Positions 37,620-48,363 of a DNA stretch of 64,000 bases are shown here, one piece after another. Origin of the DNA: Gonapodya sp. JEL0774 (taxonomy: Eukaryota > Monoblepharomycota > Monoblepharidomycetes > Monoblepharidales > Gonapodyaceae); contig JADIIX010000018.1 of assembly GCA_027604505.1 (NCBI GenBank), positions 7,946 to 71,945 of the forward strand, given 5' to 3'. Position 1 is the stretch's first letter. The number at the start of each line of letters is the position of its first letter. Position numbers and translations under genes: made by a program. The notes under the pieces were generated by a model, which saw nothing but the letters and a program-made list of their open reading frames with translations, was not told the DNA's origin and made no database searches.

Positions 37620-39635
37620 ATGAACACAGTACAAATTGAATCCGCGCAAGCTTTGACGCCAATCTCCCCCACAAGCCCACTTTTCTCTGAATTACAATAT
37701 TCCATCCGGGTCGCTCTGCATTCAACAACAGTTAAAGTGCTCAATGCCCAAGCGGTTTCAAACTCCCATGCTCGGAAAGATTTCGAGCGCCATCACGGTA
37801 GCTCACTAACTCTTAAGGCGTGGGCGGAGATCGGCAAGCTGAAAGTAAATGGACTTGAGCTCACATCCAAAGGCTGCCAAATTTCAACAGGGGAGCGTGG
37901 TATGAAGTTCGAGTTTGGCAGAGTCTCCCTCGATATTGAAACATCGCGAAAGAAATCTGGACCTCCGCCAAAAGTGTACAAAATGTTGCTTGTGCAAGTT
38001 GCGGTCGGGAGGGCCAGACTCCTACCTCCGAATTTCGCTGAAGATGCTCTGCCACCCCCGCCGCCCGGTTATGACAGCTGGATACTCCGCAATGAGCGAG
38101 CAAAGGGCGAAGAGAAAAGTTTATGCTTTGAATATATTATCACAAAAGCAAGTCAAGTTCTTCCAGTGTGTCTCGTGGAAGTGGAATACGATATTGAAGT
38201 AGAGAAGAAATCGCGCGAGGTGAGGAATGTTTCCGCATCTGAAATCCCGGCGTAACTAAACTTCATAGTTCACAGAGGCCGATGTGTGACAATTGCGAAT
38301 CAGCGGTCGCAACAGTGTATTGCTCCGCGGATAATGCAAGTCTGTGTGACGACTGTGACGGAACTCTACATTCGGCGAAGCTCACTCGTCGGTAAGTTTC
38401 TTATCCCATGGAGCGCAAGGCGAAAATGAACTCGTGATGTTTTTCGATTTCAGTCACAACCGTGTGTCGCTAGATCGTGTAAGAGGGCACAGCTCTTGAA
38501 TGTTTTGATGGCTCAGAACCTGTTTTTGAAGTGTCTTGCGATTTTACTAGAATGCTGTCGTCTTTGGCAATTGCCAGATGCATTCTGACAAAGCAGTCGA
38601 GTTCTTTTGCTCCCAATGTCACTCTCCTGTCTGCGTCGCATGTAAAATGATAGGCACTCACAGCAATGCAGACGCAGCGTCCCATAAACTTCTACGATTA
38701 GATGAAGCATTCAATGCCATAGTTTCTGAGACAGCCATGGTGGGTCGCCAGAAATGCCCATTGGAAACAAACCGGGATACTTTGATGCAGCGCTCCTGAT
38801 CACTAGCCGGACAAAGTTCTTTCCCAACGACGTGCAAAAATTGCAAACCATCTGGATGCTCTTCAAGATCGTGGAAGAGCTGTGACCAATATGGCGGACT
38901 CTCTTCGCCTGCAGATAGAAACAATTTATAAACAGGCATGCCAGGACTTAGACGATGTAGTGTTGAGCAAGTTGGCGACTCTTCATGGCGACGAGCTGGA
39001 GCTTCGCCGCCAACTACATGAAATGGATCAGTTGGATGAGTTTGTGGCCTACCAGAAAAAGCAACCCACACAGTTCTTGCTGAGTTATTCGCAACTTCAG
39101 CAGAAACGCTCTGAGCTGCATGACTTTCGGCATTTCCGAGATGTTATTGATGTGAAATGTGATGTGAAGGTCAGTAATTACAATCTTGCAGCCGGGAACA
39201 TGCACTCATTTGTTTGTCAGGTTTCGGGAACTATATCACTTGCTGTAGATCCGGCTTGCCCAAGAGATGCGACCCTTCTCTCACCACCACGTTCAAAGGT
39301 GAGAGCATTGTTGTATGCAAACTGAGGTCCAGGATTCAGAACCGTGCATGGTGCGTTTGTTTCAGACACCATCCGTCTTTAAATCGCCGGCTCCTACTCC
39401 CACAAAGAAGCTCACGGCGAAAAGCTCTGGTTTCATGAGTAGGAGCGAGTCAATGGTCTCTCAGGGAAGAAGAGTACATGTAAGCGCAGTGGAAATTGCC
39501 TAGTGTCCTTGCAGTCACATAAGAATCTGTGCACTCCGGTGTTAGCAAATTTTTAGTGACGTTCTTTCAGTCGGAGATGCAAGCAGTCTTACAGCATCTG
39601 GTGACGATGATGATGACGATAACTATGACTTCTAA
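37620..39635 (+). CDS. PARP-like domain plus two B-box zinc fingers and coiled coil
   Basis: Start ATG 37620, stop TAA 39633-39635. Exon 1 encodes a region resembling a PARP (ADP-ribosyltransferase) catalytic domain: FERHHGSSLTLKAWAEI with His59-Gly60-Ser61 at the NAD-binding HGS position, ERGMKFEFGRVSLD at the place of the GIYFAD helix, YKMLLVQVAVGRARLL, PPPGYDSW, and CFEYIITKASQVLPVCLVEV with Glu171 where PARPs have the catalytic Glu. The Tyr of the H-Y-E triad aligns with Lys96. After an intron (donor 38219) come two B-boxes: CDNCESAVATVYCSADNASL with CDDCDGTLH, and MHSDKAVEFFCSQCHSPVCV with ACKMIGTH. A coiled coil (about 38800-39160), a Ser/Thr-rich stretch and an Asp-rich end (DDDDDDNYDF) follow. 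There is no RING. Activity is not proven; the domain could be inactive. Confidence 0.7.
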
Positions 39636-39745
39636 CCGTGGTTCATTATTAAGAAAGATCATATTTTAAAGCGGGTTCCTCTCATCTCTGGACCATATAT
39701 GAGTTCTTACAAATTTAAGCACCATACTATCATAACTTTTCCTCG

Positions 39746-42700
39746 TTATAGATCGGTCAAATTCTGAATATGCCTTGATGAGATCTTCGGGTCGAATCTA
39801 CGGAAACGCTTGGTAAAAATATCAAAATGTTTTACTAGACACAGCGATCTCACTTCTGTAGGGGCATTTGTGGCTTTCTCAATTAGTTTTCTTACATCTT
39901 GGAGTTCTGGTTCCGCGGTTTGTAATTTCCTGTCAAAAAGCGACAGGAGGTCTCGCAAGTGATCGCTGAATAGAGGCAGTGCCCAATCTTCAGCAAAATA
40001 CGCAAATAGGTCATTCACGAGCCCTTCGTTGTATCTCGACAACAAATTGTTGCAAATTCGTTCGTGAAGCCCATAGAGTGCGACAAGATTTTCGATCGAG
40101 TTTGGTTCTCTCACTAGGCACGTGATTGTGCGAATGTAGCCTTGCTCGTCCAACCATATCCCGCAATAGTTATCATCATTTGAGGTTGATAAGTTCTTTC
40201 CCTTGGCAATTTTCATTTAGCGCGTCAATGAGATAACACAGGGCGTTTCACATTCTTCACTGTAATGTGTCTTACATTTTCGTGAACCCAAGTCGCACCA
40301 GGGCTGGTCACATGCAAGAATGCTAGTCCACCTGTTGTTATTCGGGGAGACTTTCAGATGATCAAAGCTTCGCCAAAACCATACGAAAGAGACTCATACC
40401 AGGAAGTTTCGCGGTGAGAACTTTCGGTAAGGTCCCGCTCCAAGGCTCTTCTTCCACGACCTCTGAAGCAAGTCTGCCGTTCACCGTATGTCCTTTGATG
40501 ACGTTAGCAAGCTAAATAACAATGCAACTAGGGAATGAGTCGACATCATCGTGGCTTTGTAACGCCTTGTCGTCAACCCACCTTTGCACCAATCTCGGAT
40601 GAACTGTACTGATCGTGAGATGTCCGGATATTGAATTTGCTTTGATACTTAGTGCCCGATCCGGCGCCAAATCTGGTGGTAAATGAGTGTCAGGGCAATT
40701 TGCGAAAGTTAGAGGCACCAAAAGTCCTTTACATGAAAGGGTCAACGGTTCTGAATCCTGTATTGATGACCAACTTGCCATCAAACGATAAACAGGCTGA
40801 ATTGATGACCTGGAATGTGCTTGGGGAAATCGTCTTCGAACCCGAATAGAATAAAGAGGATATGTCTGTCACGACAAGTTCATCGCCGTTCTCAGACTGC
40901 AACAACGGGGTCAGATTCAAAGAATTCCATAATTCGCGACCTTAAGTTCACTTATACACTCACCAGGACTTTGATTGTCGTAAGGCTGTTGTTTCGTGCT
41001 TCCCAGTAAACGAGTTGTCCTCGAATCGCGGTGAATGGAAACTTTGATATCACCGATTTCAAGCGTCGCAATGCATCTGCGTCCAGCGACGGAGCATCCT
41101 GAAATTCTTCGTCTGGGCATATTAAGATCACGCGATCTGGCAGTATGTTTGTTCCTAGAATCCCTAAACACTCGAAAACAAGTCATTGAACCACGAATCC
41201 ATATGGGTGGGAGAGTGGAATACCTCTCAAAAAAGTCAGAGATTGAAGACTTGATCCATACACAATAATCTTTCCGTGGGTGCTTTCAGCATACTCCAAT
41301 AGTTGATCGATCGTTTTGATATCGCATTTATTGAGACCGCAAACATTCGGAAGCGCCCCAAGCTTCTCCGACAATGAAGAGGAAAGGTCGTACTGCTGTC
41401 CAGTCGTGAGGGCGAGCAAATCATACCTGCGGCAGAAAGTTCATACTTCCCTACACGACAGAGTAAATATTCCGACCTACCCGATCGATTCCCCTCCTTT
41501 AGTCTTGACTACACCTCGTTGCCTGTCAATGTGACACACGTCACCCTCACAAACACTCAAAAGCTGGGTCAAATTTTGAGTCTCTAGTCTACGAACGAAG
41601 ATTTACTTTGCTTATTCTCATCCGCAGTGTAGAATTCGTTGCTCACTCACTGTTCACGCAAAAAAGATTGTTGCTGTGTGAAGTATTCAGGCAATGAGCT
41701 ACTTGGAGCGACCCTCGAGACCATCGTGACATTTGTGTAATTGAGATGTTCGTCCTTTAACGCAGGTCAGATGCGAGAATGAGCCCTTGTAAAGCCCGTG
41801 GTATCACGGTAAACGGACCTGACACAATTCAAGCGCTGCTGTCAGGCCGCAATCTGATGCTCCGACAAAGACGATCCTAGAATGGACAGACCTCTAAACG
41901 GGGACCATCACTATCGCGACTTCGACTGGGTTCCTCATGGGAACTATAGACTCACTCGCGGGCGTTGCAGCAACCTCACTGGAAGAATCCAGATGTTCTG
42001 GTGGATGATTGGGAAGGGCGGTTCACCGTCCTTCGAGTTGCTCGGGAATTGAATCCTGCAGCACAAATGAATATGTGAAAATGGATACACAGAGAAAAGT
42101 GCCAAATGCTTACCTCCGTCTCCTCCTAACTGGGAAAAACTCTCGCTTGGCAATCCGCTCCATCTTTGGGATAACGTCGTCGGCATCGGCTTGCCACAAG
42201 AGGGCATGGTGATCCGAGAAACTTAGAACATCCTCTAAAATACATCTCTGACGGTGCCGCTACAATCACCACCCACTCAACGACCTTTCGTCACCAAAGA
42301 GTACTCACCACTGCACCCTCAGAAATCGAATCGTGTAATGTAAAGGACAGCAGATTCGCAATCTTCGACGATGGGTTCTCGTTTGACAGAAAGTCTTCGA
42401 TATCACAATGTTCGGAGAGACCTTTCCGAGTGTTGGTCTCGATCACCACGGTTCCCACTTCAGTCCGTTCCATTTTGACAGCAAATGTCCCTTGAGGAGG
42501 TCAAAACCTCGACGGTCAGGGACACAGTCGTGACATTCCAATCTCATCTCTCACAGTTTGCGTTCTTATTTGTACACTCTAAGTTGATGGGGAGAAGGCT
42601 TCGAGCAGTTGTGAAGTAAACAACGTGCCTGGCAACACTGTCAATTGGCGAAAAAGATGGAAGTCACAACAACCGCCACCACTCACCCTGGATTCGCTCT

Positions 42701-44140
42701 TTGTGCTGATGGAACTCTGGTCATTTGTCTCAGGAGAGGAAAGTCGATCGCATCCGCTGATAACGATATGACGCAGACTTTGTCCATCCCGAAGTGATCA
42801 AACGCTGCGCGGACAAAGCATCCCGCTTCTTCGGCGAAAGCGTCCTCAACTGCAAATATGTTGATGAGAAAGGCGGAAGAGTGCTTGATTGCTAAGAGGA
42901 TGAGTAAGTTATCAAGGAGATGCCGATCGAGAACTTCGGTAAACAACCTGCAGCAACGGTCGGAAAGTCGGAGAAATCGTGGTCATTGAGGACAACCTGA
43001 TCAATCGCGTTGTTTGTGAGGTGCATGAAACCGACCACCCGGTCACACCACTAGGCGACAGACATTCAGAGACAGAACTCGAGTAAAAGAACTTCATTCT
43101 ATTCTTACCTCGGCTACAAGCGAAAGATGATTCGGGTCTTCAGATTCAATTATACTGGAGAGGAGGTAGTCACCACTGTCGCCTTCTTTCAGGACCTAAT
43201 GGATCCGGTCAATTGCAACATTCGATAACACCATTGTTACCATCACCCACTCTGCGCGCCTTAAGCATGGGTAATAAATCATCGCAGTCTTCTGTTACAG
43301 CCCTTCGAATTTTCACGGGAATGGTAATGGTCTTTCGTTCGCAAATGAGAATCGTCATGTCGTCAACACTCGACACCACATTCTTTCGAACTGCTGGATT
43401 GAATAAGCATTGTGCGCCATCCTTCATTCGACTCCCCCGATTTAAATAGTCTCGCTCTTGGCTTGAGCACCAGTCGTCTTTGATATACGCGGTGAGAAGA
43501 GATTGGAGATCATGTGGTGGTGGATGTGACGAGACGAATAAGATATAGTCCGAACGCGGGAAGCAACGGAACGCTTTTTGAAGGCAAGACCAAAGAAAAG
43601 AAGGATCCTCGCTTTGAGTGAGAGTCCAGATGAATGTCACATTGGACGGCTGTGATTGAATCGAGGAAGTCAGCATCTTCATTTTTATCCACTAGCCCAT
43701 TACTCTACCGCAGCCAGAAGTCCTTTTAGACTCAGTGCTTACATTCATGTCCTGTGGAAGCTCACAACCATTCTGGAGTAATTGGTGCAGAGCTTCGGCA
43801 CGTGATGTTGTGCAATCATCTCCCGGTCTCAACCAATATGGCGGAGGAACAGAGCAAAACGCTGCAAACGCTTTGGGATCACTCTCTCCATCGAGGCCCA
43901 CTAGACTTAAAGTTGAGCGCTCTCTACCAAAGGGAGAATAATTGATTGTCAAACGAGACCTCTTGCACGTGAATCAGAACACGTCTACTCCACATAATCT
44001 CAAGAGCATCCAGTTCACGTCCCAAGCCGTTCCATGGAAACTCTCTCCAATCGCCTTCGAAGATCTGGATCCAGCGAGAGCAGTTTTAATCGTGCTCTGG
44101 GACGAAGATTCAAGGAAATTGCCACGACGCAATCACCTTT
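39746..44140 (-). CDS. CFAP61: CFAP61, flagellar radial-spoke-associated protein
   Basis: Cilia- and flagella-associated protein 61, part of the calmodulin- and spoke-associated complex at the base of radial spokes. Segments in order from the N-terminus: STLSLVGLDGESDPKAFAAF (about 43910), SDYILFVSSHPPPHDLQSLL and ICERKTITIPVKIRRAVTED (43680-43270), then SSAFLINIFAVEDAF, GMDKVCVISLSADAIDFPLL and RQMTRVP (42890-42690), GTVVIETNTRKGLSEHCDIE (about 42450), a Rossmann-like stretch HGKIIVYGSSLQSLTFLRG (about 41290-41230), and the C-terminal DEQGYIRTITCLVREPNSIE then NLVALYGLHERICNNLLSRY to TAG 39746-39748. The ALYG.HE...NNLLSRY end is the human-like CFAP61 C-terminus. Many introns remain unplaced. 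The 5' end (43950-44340) is not solved; FPWNGLGRELDALEIMW near 44040 is probably the first conserved exon. Confidence 0.82.
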
Positions 44141-44364
44141 TGGATGCTTGCAAAGTGGTGTCTCTCGGCTCGTTCCACAGACAGCGTGCTATGTCTGGGC
44201 AGTGGCGGAAGAGACGAGTCCATTGACTGGTTCTGTCTGGTCATGCGGTTGGCTCACTCTCGTAGATCCCACATACAAAAAATTCTTCGTTTCATTCGTC
44301 CAACACGCCATATCTTCAACAATAAATGAGATTGCAACATTGCATATATTTTTCAACAACGTCA

Positions 44365-46740
44365 CTAAGACATCATTCCAGCTCCCATCGGAGAGTACGC
44401 CATCGCCTTCACTTGCGGGTGACCTACATGCTGAAACTTTCGGAACTCCAGTCGCAATTTTCCTCCAGCAATTGTTATTGTTTCCGACACAGCCCAGTTC
44501 TCCTTAGAGGGTGCGGGACAGGGATACAAATTCGATGTGGTGGTTGGCGTCGTTGGAGCCAGGGCAAGGGGTGGCGCCGGATAGGACGACGAAGAGACAC
44601 GGATGACAGCAGCTTTGTTGCCCATCTTTGCGCGGGATGGTGTAAGCAAGAGTTGGTCGACAAAAAGAAGCATTGTTCGTAGTTTTTGCGTAACCGGTGT
44701 TGGTAGATTGCCTTGTCAGGACACTCCGAGCACACATCGAGTTGCGAGCTTTCTCACCTGGTCACAGTAGTTGGGTGCTGAGAAAACGGTCACCAGTTTA
44801 CCGTTTTGCTGAATCTCATACCCCTCTTCCTTCACCTCGTGAGACCTCACAACCAGATCCCACCCATTACGGTCCAAGAACTGTGCCGTGATGTCAGGTC
44901 CAAATTGGAATCCTTGACCGCGCTTGGATGGGGTGTATCCCCCAATTGGAGACGGGTCCGCCCAGAGCAGGTCAGAGAGCACAGGATTGCCAGAGGGTTG
45001 TGAAAATCGTGGTAGCTTTTGCAGGTCCTCTGAAAAAAAAAGCATATAAACCAGTACTTGTGAGTTCCCGCTTACTGGTTGGGACATGGGTCACAAGCTC
45101 ACCGAGTTTCACACCCTTGTCTTCACCCTCTCTCGACAACCCGCCGTGTACCACGAAAATCTTCCCACCAACAACATGCGCCACGGGTAACGCTTCAAAC
45201 ACTTCCGAAAAAAAGCGGAATGCAAGGTCCGAATATTTGGACTTGACCTCGCCTTCGAAGCCGTACACTGACAGAGCAAAAACCCATCAGATGGATTAAA
45301 CCTCGTAACGCACGAAAGTCACCACGTACCTTTGTTCATATCGTCAGCTTCGTGATTTCCTCGCGCAAGGTGGACAAAGTCGGGGTGAGCGAGTTTGAGA
45401 GCAATAAGGAGCACGATGACTTCGACGGAGAATGAACCACGATCCACAAAATCTAGCCGCGGTGATGTTGCGTCGTGTTATCCAGATGACTTCTCTCATC
45501 GAAGAAGAGATGTGGCACGAACCTCCGTTAAACAAATACACATTAGATGGCCCCGGCATTCCACAGCGTTCCACCATGTTGACGACATCATAAAACTGCC
45601 CGTGCACATCTCCCACAAGATTAACCACGCCCTTTTCCTTTTCGGGTACTGGAACATCCACCACGCTTGGGCCCTTTTGCAGGAGATACCTGATATGTCG
45701 TAGCATCTGATAGAGATACTTTCGGTGAAGCTTGCCCTGCTTCACCAAATGTTGTATCAGGCCATCCAGGAACTCTTGTGTGATCGTAACGGTCGACACC
45801 CCACCCGCCTCCTCGGAAGCGTTTGGTGCTTCGAGATGCGGTCCGTCGTAAGAGGGTTCCACAACGATGGCGTCAATGTCCCCCAATCGTTCCAATGCAC
45901 TCCGCCGAGTCTCGTCCACTGATATTGCTTGCTCGAACTGGATCCGGCGAAGCTCCTTTTCCGCAGCGGAGAGTTTTGTAGATGCGGTGGCGTCTTTTGG
46001 GGAGAGCTTGAGTACGGTTCTAAGGCACATCGGGTTGGTCCAGAACGAGCCCAAGAAGTAACGAGACTGAGTACGAACTTCAAGTCTTTAATGGCCTCTT
46101 TTAGCTTCCCCATACCAAGATACGCCGAAGCTCGTCGATAATATGCCTTGACAAACCGTGCATCCAGCTCAATAGCTCGTTCTGATGTATGTGCTCCACT
46201 TATTACTTGCTCCCGCTTTGCATAGAGAGCACGTCGGACATACCTGCATCTTGAATGGCCGCGCCAAGGAATTCTTCTTTTATATTGGCGAAAGCCCGGT
46301 TCGTGAAGTAGGCTGGCACAGTCTTGACAGGTCGAAAATGGACGCCGGAGGGTTATACCTCAGCCTGTACGTTTTTCGGTCAACAAGTGGCTGCATAGAA
46401 CACACTGGATTCAGCTCAATCGCTTCCGAGTATAGGTCGATCGCCTTGGCGAAATGATTCGCCGCAAACGCCTAGTACCCCAGGAGGTGAAGATCTTAGA
46501 ACACACGCGGGAATACATCGACGACACATAGTGGCCATAAACCACCTTATTTCCCGCGTCCTTGAGCTCCTCTGCTTTCATTTTGTCCGTATCTGTGACC
46601 TTCTCAGCGATAACCGATGGCCCAGTTTCCCTGGTTGCTCCACCTTTCTCAGCTGCGGTTTCTTGAGGCGGCGGAGTCGCCGGTGGTGACGGTGGAGCGT
46701 CAGTCGGAGCATTGAGTGGTTGCTTGATGGCGGCGGACAT
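44365..46740 (-). CDS. PPT1: Serine/threonine protein phosphatase 5
   Basis: TPR-containing phosphatase PP5 (yeast Ppt1) that acts on Hsp90 and its clients. The start is ATG 46740 with a Pro/Thr-rich leader ([20 protein letters not shown]). TPR repeats follow: [35 protein letters not shown] (about 46470), [20 protein letters not shown] and [14 protein letters not shown]. The catalytic core has [112 protein letters not shown] and [12 protein letters not shown]. After an intron (about 44756-44658) it resumes [10 protein letters not shown] and, after an unusual Pro/Thr-rich stretch, ends [20 protein letters not shown] with GAGMMS, the PP5-type C-terminus. All metal and phosphate ligands are present. 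Confidence 0.93.
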
Positions 46741-46894
46741 TATGTGGATGCAATTTGTGCTTCGGGTTCTTTCACTGGTATCAAAGCAACTTCTGCAATT
46801 ACAAAGTCAATGTACAAAATGCTGTATTCTAAATGATCTCGCTGCCTCCCATTAGCATGAAAGGTAAAAGTGGGAATCCTCTAATTATGAAAAT

Positions 46895-48219
46895 TCAGAG
46901 TTGGATACGACTTCCGAATCGGAATTGGACCCACCCTCCTGATAATCGACTAAAATAGTCGAAGTCGATTTCCAGTGCTGCCGCCAGCATAACCTGAATA
47001 CAAAAATCCTGTCAATAGTAAGATTCGCGAATGAATGGTATATTACGAACCGCGCGTTCATCCAATGTCAGTTCCCGTGGCGGCGTCGGCACCCCAAGCT
47101 GGTGGAGAGTGGATGCAGTGCGCAGAATGTACTGTCCAGTGTCAGTAAAGATCTATGCACAAAACGGCAACATGAATGAACAAAGTACTTTGGAAGCACA
47201 ACGAACGTGAGGAAATCTCACTTCTCGCGCAAATCCAACGAAATTCCGATTGACATTTCCAAGAACTTCACCTTCTGGCCCTTGAATGTCAAAGTCCCAA
47301 GAGAGAAACGGAGCGTCTACTCTCGCAAATTGTCTGCGGCTTGGAGATTGTTCGAAGGGCGTGAGTGTCTGCGAACGATGTACGAATAATTTGTATTTTC
47401 GCCTTACTTGACAAAGAGATCATACTTTCGCCTCCAAAGATGCCAAACTTGGTGGACTTCTCCAATGAGGTTGTCTGCATCGTCATACACATACATTCGG
47501 GAGTTAATAAAGCTGAATGGGCGAAAAACCTGGACCGACAGGCTCGTCTATCACAGACTGCACACTCACAAAGAAGAGAACCGACATACCTTCATGACCA
47601 TTCGACCTTCTGCGTCGAAAATTGTTGCGTTCACAGTTCTATGTGTCCGAAAGAGCTGTCGAAGTACAACTCTTGCGAGGAACCCTTGCTCTTCCGCAAC
47701 AAAGCCTACAGGATGCCCGAGCGGTGACAAAATGCGATACCGATTTGCTTGCTCAAAGCCGAGAAAAACATTCATCATCTCTATCTGTCTAACAACCACG
47801 ACACTCTCCTGGGAGAGCACGGAAGCAGCTGGAGATGAACGAGTAACAACTGCTTTATTCACATTCTCGCGTGCGAAAGAGGGTCGAACGCCCAAGCGAG
47901 GTGCCGTTGCAAATTCTCCAGAGAATGGAAATTGAGTTTGGAGTGGCTTTTCAAAATCGGCATTGGATACCGGGAGCTCTTGTCGTGCAGACTCCGACGG
48001 CCCGAGTCGACGTCGTTTCAAAGGGGTCTGTATCCCGCGGCGAAGGGTCCGTTTTTGGACCATCGAGAATGAGCCTTGAGCTATCGTTGTGTGTTTCCAC
48101 ATATGCAACACCGAAGCACGGGGAAGTGGACGGCGCCATGAAAGAGTATGTATGATTGTGGTCGCAAAAGAGTAAGTTGGCTCAGAAAGCGCGATGAATT
48201 TCGGCGGAGGCTGACGCAT
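46895..48219 (-). CDS. Phospholipid scramblase family protein
   Basis: Scramblase-family beta-barrel protein; yeast Aim25 and animal PLSCR3 are mitochondrial members. The N-terminus is basic and Ser/Thr-rich (KRTLRRGIQTPLKRRRLGPS), compatible with a mitochondrial or nuclear signal. The conserved part reads SQESVVVVRQIEMMNVFLGF, EQANRYRILSPLGHPVGFVA and RTVNATIFDAEGRMVMKV, then, after introns, INSRMYVYDDADNLIGEVHQ, VWHLWRRKYDLFVK (47560-47360), the central strands, and a last exon from about 46988 (VMLAAALEIDFDYFSRLSGG) ending at TGA 46895-46897. DYDYFS is the C-terminal family motif before the membrane helix. The ATG at 48219 is the most upstream in frame; 48102 is an alternative. Confidence 0.82.
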
Positions 48220-48363
48220 TTGAGAAGACCACACGGCTGGTCATGGAGCGGCAATATGGGCCTTGAGCCCTTCCACATGATGTACATACTACAATCATAG
48301 CAAATCCGTTCTCCAACATGCAATGTTCATACTACTGCTTCACGGAATTCATCGAGGCGAGCA

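Noticed and set aside
43942-44507. Plus-strand gene between CFAP61 and PP5
   Set aside because: Open frames with splice-like sites exist, but they run into the PP5 C-terminal exon on the opposite strand and show no conserved family.
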